Of a stretch of DNA of 64,000 bases, positions 43,862 to 50,111 are shown piece after piece (the stretch's first letter is position 1; each line of letters begins with the position of its first letter). This DNA comes from Helicobacter_B zhangjianzhongii (GTDB taxonomy: Bacteria; Campylobacterota; Campylobacteria; Campylobacterales; Helicobacteraceae). Position numbers and translations under genes: made by a program. Location of the stretch: assembly GCF_030249855.1 (NCBI RefSeq), contig NZ_JANURN010000006.1:1-64000 (forward strand). The letters are read 5' to 3'. The notes below the pieces were generated by a model, which had not been told where the DNA came from, searched no databases, and worked only from the letters and a program-made list of their open reading frames with translations.

Positions 43862-44170
43862 TTATAGGAGCTTGATGTAAATAAGTAGCATTAGAGAGAG
43901 ATTCGCAATCACACACACCCATAATAATATTGTGCGTTTTTTTGCTTTGGCTGTAATTGCGGATTTATGTTGCTGTATCAATAAATCTGCTTTAGCAAGA
44001 TCTGTTTCTAATTGATCAACCAGAGCTTTTGTCTCTCTTAGTTTGTTGTTTGCGTAGTTGCGAATTGCCTTATTGGCTGCTTTACGCTTTGGCTTATCTA
44101 GCCAGCTTTTTGCCTTATTGGCTGCTTTGGCTGCTAGTGGTATCAATGAGAGCCATTCACTCCCTGTCAT
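43862..44170 (-). CDS. Tail-anchored small coiled-coil protein, second island
   Basis: A 102-residue protein: amphipathic N-terminus, basic alanine/lysine-rich middle, coiled coil (about 45-72) and a C-terminal membrane segment ILLWVCVIANLSLMLLIYI. It is not recognised as a family. The ATG overlaps the previous stop (ATGA). Its layout (soluble helix plus tail anchor) recalls the tail-anchored partner of the first island at 6354-6812, though the sequences are not obviously related. Confidence 0.5.
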   Translation of the reverse strand: MTGSEWLSLIPLAAKAANKAKSWLDKPKRKAANKAIRNYANNKLRETKALVDQLETDLAKADLLIQQHKSAITAKAKKRTILLWVCVIANLSLMLLIYIKLL

Positions 44171-44506
44171 TTATCTTTTCCCTTAAAGATAGAGCCTATA
44201 AGCCCAATTTCTTTTTCACCAAGGATTTTTAGGCATTCATTAGGCTCAAGGTTTCTTAGTTTGTTGATTTCTTCTTCTGCTTCTTTTATTTTATCTTGTA
44301 GCGTTTTTATATGTTTTTTTAAGATCTTTGCAATTTTTTTCCATAGAGTCAAGAGCATTTTTGGCATCTTGTGGGGCATTTTCTCTTCGCGCTTCTATCA
44401 ATGCTCTTTCTTCACGGATTCTAGAGTGCAGGAGTGTAATATTATCGCCCCAAGTGTTTTTATACTTCTCTATCTCTGCTAGCTTTTGTTCTATATCTTG
44501 CAGCAT
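44167..44506 (-). CDS. Coiled-coil protein interrupted by a frameshift at an A-run
   Basis: Two overlapping frames together make one helical protein of about 112 residues. The first (44506-44291) runs MLQDIEQKLAEIEKYKN to a stop soon after KKTYKNATR; the second continues as HIKTLQDKIKEAEEEINKL to IGSIFKGKDK. The frames meet where two runs of seven A lie close together (minus strand GGAAAAAAATTGC and CTTAAAAAAACAT). Loss of one A in either run restores a continuous frame. It may be a phase-variable switch, transcriptional slippage, or a plain mutation. The family is unknown; it sits between two small membrane genes of the island. Confidence 0.5.
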
Positions 44507-44534
44507 TGCGGTTTAATCTTTGCTTTATGCCTAG

Positions 44535-44768
44535 CTAGCTATCACGCTTTGATAGAAAAGCACAGAGTAAAAACAGCAGAGCAATGCCACCGCCGATGAT
44601 CCAAATCACTTCAAAAGGCTCGCCGATATACCAGTGGTAGCCTTGCTCTAGCCCCTTGATGATAGCAGCAAACATTAGCACCACCAGCCCAATAGCCATC
44701 AAAGCACCACCAGCCCATATCACAAGCATCAAAACAATGATCCAAAAAATAAAGGTCAAAATCCCCAT
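44535..44768 (-). CDS. Small membrane protein, paralogue of the one at 4.6 kb
   Basis: A 77-residue, mostly hydrophobic protein with about three membrane segments, with HWYIGEPFEVIW before the last and a charged SKRDS end. It matches the 79-residue protein at 4649-4888 in size, segment pattern and the W-Y-x-G loop. The ATG overlaps the stop of the GTPase gene (TAATG) with GGAG upstream, so it is translated with that GTPase. It is likely a membrane partner. Confidence 0.6.
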   Translation of the reverse strand: MGILTFIFWIIVLMLVIWAGGALMAIGLVVLMFAAIIKGLEQGYHWYIGEPFEVIWIIGGGIALLFLLCAFLSKRDS

Positions 44769-45931
44769 TATTTCTCCTCTTTATCGTATTCGGCTTTCGC
44801 GCTATTTACATAGCTTTTAAACATATCTGGCGTGAGGTCTGTAATTATGCTTGTGAGATGATCAAAATTTTTATCAAGGTAGGCAAGATAGGCATTGCCT
44901 ATTACTTTAGTCGAGCCAACAGCGATTGTAGCATTGATCACTCCGCCTGCTATGCTCCCAGGACCGGGGATAAACTTAAGCAGATTTCCTGCAATCTGCG
45001 CTAAAAAGCGCACCCCAAACGCCGCGCTTACGACAGAAGCAAGCGTGGCGACAAGCTGGGCGGCATTTTCCTTCTTCATATCAATGCCAAAAATACTATT
45101 GATATGAAGAATCATATAAACCTGCAAGCCTGTCAAAATCCCTATATTAGAAAATGGTATAGGTGCGGCACCAGACAAGCTTGATGATACGGCATAGCGG
45201 TTGATGATGGTTTTCGCATAGGCTAGATTGGCTTTGTGCCGTTGCTCCTTGTCGTGGGCTTGGAAGCGTGCTAGGGCGTTTGCCTGTGCTTCTCCCATAA
45301 GTTTATAAGATTTGTCTAAAAGCTCGTTAAGCCCCTTTGGCTTTTGCAAGTTGCCATCATCATCTTCTATCTCTAAGGCTCTAGTGCGCTCTATGTGAGT
45401 CTCACCTAGCTTAAGCTCTTTTTGCACAAACTCCTTGAAGCTTTTGCCATTTTCATCTTTGTCTTGGGAGGCTTTAGTGATCGTGGCGATTATGGGGAAA
45501 TTTTGGGATTTGATAAAGTCAAAGAGATCCTTTTCTGCTGGCTCTAGTCGGCGTGAAGGCTCTGCGATACAAAACCACACGATATGGATCTGCTCTTGCG
45601 GATCTTTGGCGTGATTTTCTTGCAAGAAGCCCTTCACTGCTTCAATCGTGCTAGGGTCTCCTAGCTCTAGCCCCTTGGTATCATAGATGGTAAGATCTGG
45701 CAAGCTAGCAGAAGTGTGAGCTGTGATCGCTTGGGTGATAGGGCTGCCCGTGCCTGTTTTAGCTAGATTTTCGCCAAATATCGCGTTTATCAGCGTGCTT
45801 TTGCCATTGCCGGTTTTGCCTGCGATTAGGATATTTAGCTTGGTGGTAGAATCCTTTTTGATTGTGTTGTAATGACTCAATGCTCCTGTGAAAAGCTTCT
45901 CGTAGTCTATTTGGGTTTGTTGTGGTGTCAT
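44768..45931 (-). CDS. GTPase with C-terminal DUF697-like membrane domain
   Basis: A 387-residue protein. The GTPase core: P-loop AGKTGNGKST near residue 37, a threonine-rich switch I (ITQAITAHT), DTKG near 82 and a TKAS base-specificity region near 153. The C-terminal half (about 230-350) has LTGLQVYMILHINSIFGID and a glycine-rich hydrophobic stretch (FIPGPGSIAGGVINATIAVG), the pattern of DUF697/YcjF-type domains. Such GTPases occur in stress and defence-like clusters. The promoter has the T14 spacer, and the ATG is preceded by AAGGAG. Its C-terminal domain resembles the two paralogues of the first island. Confidence 0.75.
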   Translation of the reverse strand: MTPQQTQIDYEKLFTGALSHYNTIKKDSTTKLNILIAGKTGNGKSTLINAIFGENLAKTGTGSPITQAITAHTSASLPDLTIYDTKGLELGDPSTIEAVKGFLQENHAKDPQEQIHIVWFCIAEPSRRLEPAEKDLFDFIKSQNFPIIATITKASQDKDENGKSFKEFVQKELKLGETHIERTRALEIEDDDGNLQKPKGLNELLDKSYKLMGEAQANALARFQAHDKEQRHKANLAYAKTIINRYAVSSSLSGAAPIPFSNIGILTGLQVYMILHINSIFGIDMKKENAAQLVATLASVVSAAFGVRFLAQIAGNLLKFIPGPGSIAGGVINATIAVGSTKVIGNAYLAYLDKNFDHLTSIITDLTPDMFKSYVNSAKAEYDKEEK

Positions 45932-45957
45932 ACGATCTCCTTCGTGTAAAAGTGTAT

Positions 45958-45985
45958 TAAATCAAAAAAAAAAAAAACGAGCTTA
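45958..45985 (-). promoter_or_regulatory. T14-spacer promoter C (upstream of the DUF697 GTPase)
   Basis: The minus strand reads TTTAAGC, TCG, T14 (45964-45977), GA, TTTAAT. Flanks match promoters A and B of the first island, 32-38 kb away. The spacer between TTAAGC and TTTAAT is 19 bases. Confidence 0.6.
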
Positions 45986-46015
45986 AATTTTGCGTATGCG
46001 TGCTTGTGAGGGCAT

Positions 46016-46258
46016 TTAGCCAATCTTTTGCCAAATGCGCTCTATATACCCTATGATAAGCCCTAAATAAATTGGCGATACAAGGATATTTGCAATTATC
46101 ACAAAAAGCCCAAGCCCCTCCATAAAGCTCTGTGGCATTCGCCATTCTTGTATGCAGGGATAGCCTTGAACGCATAGATATAGGCATAGTGAAAGCTGCA
46201 GCAAATAAAGTGTCGCTATGGCAGCAAGTGCCAACCATTCCAATGCGAACCATTTCAT
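46016..46258 (-). CDS. Small membrane protein at the head of the second island
   Basis: An 80-residue protein from the ATG preceded by AAGGAG; an upstream in-frame ATG is not supported. Two membrane segments are evident: LALAAIATLYLLQLSLCLYL and LGLFVIIANILVSPIYLGLI. It ends IWQKIG. It is unrecognised and could form a small membrane module with the GTPase downstream. Its promoter carries operator site 4, linking it to the first island. Confidence 0.5.
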   Translation of the reverse strand: MKWFALEWLALAAIATLYLLQLSLCLYLCVQGYPCIQEWRMPQSFMEGLGLFVIIANILVSPIYLGLIIGYIERIWQKIG

Positions 46259-46285
46259 AGCTGCTCCTTTGGTGTGGTGTATGGG

Positions 46286-46317
46286 ATTGTATCCCACTAG
46301 GCTGACAGGTTTTGTCA
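46286..46317 (-). promoter_or_regulatory. Operator site 4 plus -10 box (second island)
   Basis: Perfect TGACA-GGTTT-TGTCA at 46303-46317, 11 bases from minus-strand TACAAT at 46286-46291. Same core and same spacing as sites 1-3, although the surrounding sequence differs, so the match is not due to a long duplicated block. Confidence 0.65.
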
Positions 46318-46858
46318 TAGAAGTTACTAGCAGATACAGCAAAAGTGGATTCTAGGGGTAGGCGATTCAGTCTTGGGCGAGCAATTCACGCCATTGAAAA
46401 AATTTAGGGCAGTCACTGTCGCCAAGATAGCTCCTACCCTAAATTTTTTCAAAGCACGCAAAGCCCCACCGCAAAGCGAAGCTTCTTTAGAAAACAAGCG
46501 ACAGCGGTGCAAGGCGTGGGCACGCAAGCAGGTTTCTTTAGTAATCCTTAGAATCGTGCTAAGACAAACAACCTTAAAAAGTGGATTCTAGCAACGCCGC
46601 AAATCCAAAAACCTAGAATCCACTTTTGACAAAAACGCTCAAAGATTAAGCCGCAAGTGGCAGGATTTTGCAGCAACAACGCAGGGGCTGAAAGCGTGCT
46701 TGATAACCAAGCCCGCAGGATTCTAGGATTTTTGACAAAAACGCCCACAATGTGTTTTGTAGTCAAGCAGATAGGCGGCAGGATTCTAGTCCAAAACAAG
46801 CGAAGCGAAGTTTCTTTAGAAAAGCCAATGCCAAAACCAAGCCAAATCCTCTCCCTTT
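46318..46858. repeat. Repeat-rich intergenic stretch
   Basis: No gene is seen. It contains a 14-bp-arm hairpin (46396-46450), a reversed module-C copy (about 46478-46535, TTCTTTAGAAAACAAGCGACAGCGG), TAGAATCC units (46343, 46578, 46612) and TTCTTTAGAAAAGCC at 46811. Open frames here are repeat translations. Confidence 0.7.
46396..46450. repeat. Hairpin repeat, 14-bp perfect arms
   Basis: GAAAAAATTTAGGG (46396-46409) and CCCTAAATTTTTTC (46437-46450) are perfect complements. It is preceded by TAGGCGATTCAGTCTTGGGC, as is the hairpin at 2.5 kb. The arms differ from other copies beyond the shared TTTAGGG core. Confidence 0.75.
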
Positions 46859-48073
46859 TTACTCATATCGTAGGGCGTTAATAGGATCTTGCATAGAAGC
46901 CTTTTTGGCAGGCAAGTAGCCAAAGATTATGCCAATTAGCACAGAGATACCAAATGCCATAAACGCCACGCCTATATCAAACACAAATGGCAGCACCATT
47001 ATATAGCTAGCAAGCAACGCGCCAAAAAATCCAAGCACGATCCCAATGCACCCACCAAGCGAGCTAAGCACTATGGATTCTACAAGAAACTGCATAAGCA
47101 CTTCACTCTCTAGCGCGCCGATGGCAAGCCTAGTGCCGATCTCTCTGGTGCGCTCTGTTACAGAGACAAGCATAATATTCATAATCCCAATCCCACCCAC
47201 AAAGAGACTCACACTTGCAATCGCCCCTAGAAATAGGGTCATTGTTTTGGTTGTTTCTTCCATAGCTTTTGCCATCTCTTTGGTATCCCAGATGTCAAAA
47301 AGCTCTCTTTGCCCCTCTTGTGGCGGGCGGATTTGGAGCATTATCTGCCGTAGCCTTGCTACAAAGCTTGTGCTATCTACTCCATCATCAAGCGAGATAA
47401 GCACTTGGGATATGAAAAACGGACTACTAGCCCCAAAGACAAAGTTTGAAAAGGCTTTTAAAGGCATAAGTATTACATTATCTTGATCATTGCCGCGGAA
47501 GCCTTGACCTTTGGATTCTAGCACGCCTATGATCTCACACATACTATCGCGGATACGCACTCTAGCTCCTAGGGGATTTGCTTGGGGGAATAGCTCTTTT
47601 ACCACGCTTTGCCCCACTAGGCACACACGCGCCCCTGTGCTATACTCTCTCTCATTTATAGCACGCCCAGAGTCCAGCTCCCACGCACTAGCGAGTAGAT
47701 AGTCTTCATCAACTCCGCTAATTTGCGCTTGCGTATGCTTCCCGCCGTGTCGCACAAGCGTTTCGCTATATGCCACAGGGGCTACTGCGCGTGCGAATGC
47801 TAGATTATGCTTGATAGTAGCCACTTCTGCATTGCTAAAATTGCGCCTTAAGCTACTTCCGCCGCTCCCAAATCCACGCGCAGGGTTTAGGACGATGACA
47901 TTGCTGCCTAGGTTTTTGATTTGATCTTGGATATTTTGCTTGACGCCATTGCCGATAGCTATCATCACGATGACGCTTATCACGCCGATAATCACCCCTA
48001 GCATTGTCAAAAACGCGCGCAAGAGATTGCGGCGGATTTGTTTAAAAGCTAGGAGGAAGGAGTTTAGCAGCAT
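46859..48073 (-). CDS. MacB-like ABC transporter permease
   Basis: A 404-residue inner-membrane permease of the MacB/FtsX family with four membrane segments: one N-terminal (FLTMLGVIIGVISVIVMIAI) and three C-terminal after a long periplasmic domain (about 45-285). In E. coli MacB the ATPase is fused at the N-terminus; here it is the separate gene just upstream, as in many other bacteria. It would work with MacA-like and TolC-like partners to export a peptide, macrolide or envelope molecule; the substrate is unknown. It is the last gene of a three-gene operon. Confidence 0.85.
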   Translation of the reverse strand: MLLNSFLLAFKQIRRNLLRAFLTMLGVIIGVISVIVMIAIGNGVKQNIQDQIKNLGSNVIVLNPARGFGSGGSSLRRNFSNAEVATIKHNLAFARAVAPVAYSETLVRHGGKHTQAQISGVDEDYLLASAWELDSGRAINEREYSTGARVCLVGQSVVKELFPQANPLGARVRIRDSMCEIIGVLESKGQGFRGNDQDNVILMPLKAFSNFVFGASSPFFISQVLISLDDGVDSTSFVARLRQIMLQIRPPQEGQRELFDIWDTKEMAKAMEETTKTMTLFLGAIASVSLFVGGIGIMNIMLVSVTERTREIGTRLAIGALESEVLMQFLVESIVLSSLGGCIGIVLGFFGALLASYIMVLPFVFDIGVAFMAFGISVLIGIIFGYLPAKKASMQDPINALRYE

Positions 48074-48789
48074 TATTTATCCATTTGGCTGGGTGTTTGG
48101 GGGCTAATGCTAGAATCCACTTTTCTCTCCTGCTGGATTTGCCCATCAAGGAAGTGTAGCTCCCTTGAGGCATAGCGTGCCATATCGTGCTCGTGCGTTA
48201 CCATAAGGATTGTGATGCCTAAATTTTGATTAAGCTCGCTAAGTAGCTGCATAATCTCCACACTGCGCTTAGAATCCAGATTTCCCGTGGGCTCATCAGC
48301 GATGAGAAACATCGGCTCTTGCGCGATCGCCCGAGCGATCGCCACGCGCTGCTGCTGCCCTCCACTTAGCTCATTGCTTAGATGATGCGACCACTCTTTT
48401 AGCCCCACCATTTCTAGGGCTTGCAGGGCTTTTTGCTCTCTTTGGTGCTTGTGGATCCCGCGGTATAAAAGCGGCAGCTCGACATTCTCTAGCGCGGAGG
48501 TGCGTGAGAGCAGATTGAAGCCTTGAAAGATAAAGCCTATGTAAAATCGCCGTAGCAAGGCTCTTTGCTTGCGTGAAAGGCTGGTTACATCTACGCCATT
48601 AAAGACATAGCGACCGCTTGTGAGTGAATCTAAGCAGCCAAGGATATTTGCGGTGGTGGATTTCCCAGAGCCAGAAGGACCCATAAGCGCGACAAACTCG
48701 CCTTGCTCTATGGCGAGATTGACCCCGCGCATAGCTTGGTAGCCTGCCTTGTAGGTTTTATGCGCATTTTCTAGGAGGATAAAGCTCAT
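48073..48789 (-). CDS. MacB-like ABC transporter ATP-binding protein
   Basis: A 238-residue ATPase of the LolD/MacB/FtsE group. Walker A GPSGSGKST near residue 36, signature LSGGQQQRVAIARA near 140, Walker B FLIADEPTGNLD near 160, and H-loop VTHEHD. Its stop and the permease ATG overlap at 48073, and it overlaps the adaptor gene (48786-48789), so all three are co-translated. Confidence 0.9.
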   Translation of the reverse strand: MSFILLENAHKTYKAGYQAMRGVNLAIEQGEFVALMGPSGSGKSTTANILGCLDSLTSGRYVFNGVDVTSLSRKQRALLRRFYIGFIFQGFNLLSRTSALENVELPLLYRGIHKHQREQKALQALEMVGLKEWSHHLSNELSGGQQQRVAIARAIAQEPMFLIADEPTGNLDSKRSVEIMQLLSELNQNLGITILMVTHEHDMARYASRELHFLDGQIQQERKVDSSISPQTPSQMDK

Positions 48790-50030
48790 TGCTTTTGGCT
48801 TGCTTGTGTGATGATTTGGGTATTTTCTGGGAGCTTTGGGCTAAGGATTTGGGCATTTATACCATCATTTATACCTACTTCTACTTCTATGGGGCTTGGC
48901 ACACCATTTTCTAGGATATAGATGGTTTTGCTAGGCTTTTTGCTAGCTTTTGCGCTACTTTTGCGCGGCGGTGGTGGAGTGGAGAAAGAAAAGGATCTTT
49001 TGCTAGCCTCTTGCTTTGGCGGCTCGAAAAAGAGCGCGCTTACAGGGATTGTCTGCACATCTTTTTGTGTTTGGATAATGATATTTGCACTAGCACTCAT
49101 ACCCGGGCGAAGCAGCTTGGCTTGGTTATTGACTAGGATTCTAGTCTCATAGCTTATGATGTTGTTGCTAGTATCTTGCGTGGCAGCGTAGCTTACGCGA
49201 TCGACTTTAGCACTAAAGTCTGTATCCGGATAGGCATCGACACTAAAGCGCACGGCTTGCCCGATTTGCACCTTGCCTATATCAGCTTCAGCGACATTGA
49301 CGACTAAACTCATCTCTTCAAGGCTTTTTGCTAGCTTAAAGAGCGTGGGCGTTTGAAAGCTTGCTGCCACGGTCTGCCCCGGATCAATACTGCGCTCTAG
49401 CACGATACCATTGATAGGGCTTAGGATTATGGAGTTTTTTATATCAATTTCACTGCTTTTGACATCTGCTTGTATGTTTGCGATATTTAGGGCATTGACT
49501 TGCGCACTGCTTAGGGCGTTTTCATACTCTAGCTTGGCGGTTTGTAGCTCTAGCTTTGAGGGGGATTTGCCTTGTGTGCGCTTATATAGCTCTTGCAGTC
49601 GGTCGTAGTTCCATTTGGCTTTTTCTAGGGTTATTAGGCTAAGCTTGTGCTGGGCTTTGGCGGATTCTAGGGAGGCTTTTTGCTTGTTTAGGGTTTGATT
49701 AAGCTTCTCTGGATTTATGGTCGCTAGCACCTGTCCTTCTTGCACGCTATCATTTATATCGACAAGCACCTCTTGGATACGCCCAGAGATCTGGCTACCT
49801 ACCTCAACGGTATCAATGGGCGAGAGCGTGCCAGCAGCAGAGACGATTTGCGTGATTGTAGCAGTCTTTGGCATAGCGGTTTTGTAGATGTATTTGGGCG
49901 TGCTAGGATAGAGCCACCAAATGATCCCCCCAGCCACTAGACAGATAAGCGCGATAGATAGAAAAAGCCATTTGCGCTTTGTGTGCTTGGGGTAGAGCTT
50001 GGCATACATATCCTTGGCTAAAACACTCAC
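48786..50030 (-). CDS. MacA-like periplasmic adaptor (membrane fusion protein)
   Basis: A 414-residue HlyD/RND-type adaptor with one N-terminal membrane segment (FLSIALICLVAGGIIWWLY). A lipoyl/barrel-sandwich part (SGRIQEVLVDINDSVQEGQV) is followed by a long coiled-coil hairpin (about 110-180), then beta-barrel regions. It bridges the permease to an outer-membrane TolC-like channel, for which no gene is in the window. A proline- and serine-rich stretch near residue 350 (FSTPPPPRKSSAK) is unusual. It heads the operon. Confidence 0.88.
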   Translation of the reverse strand: MSVLAKDMYAKLYPKHTKRKWLFLSIALICLVAGGIIWWLYPSTPKYIYKTAMPKTATITQIVSAAGTLSPIDTVEVGSQISGRIQEVLVDINDSVQEGQVLATINPEKLNQTLNKQKASLESAKAQHKLSLITLEKAKWNYDRLQELYKRTQGKSPSKLELQTAKLEYENALSSAQVNALNIANIQADVKSSEIDIKNSIILSPINGIVLERSIDPGQTVAASFQTPTLFKLAKSLEEMSLVVNVAEADIGKVQIGQAVRFSVDAYPDTDFSAKVDRVSYAATQDTSNNIISYETRILVNNQAKLLRPGMSASANIIIQTQKDVQTIPVSALFFEPPKQEASKRSFSFSTPPPPRKSSAKASKKPSKTIYILENGVPSPIEVEVGINDGINAQILSPKLPENTQIITQASQKQ

Positions 50031-50111
50031 GACATATCTCCTAGATACTTAGCAATGTGGGTAAAAATTGTAGCAGATTATAAACGCAGAATGTGAAGCG
50101 ATGATGAAGTG

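Noticed and set aside
7529..45977. The three A/T homopolymers as sequencing errors
   Set aside because: Exact length may be uncertain, but the conserved flanks TTAAGC and TTTAAT at three sites argue that the tracts are real promoter parts.
46318..46858. Insertion sequence remnant
   Set aside because: No transposase-like frame, target duplication or terminal repeats beyond the small hairpin family were found.
46859..50030. MacAB exporter as part of the second GTPase island
   Set aside because: It is separated by 600 bases of repeats, lacks the operator and T-run promoters, and belongs to a general exporter family.
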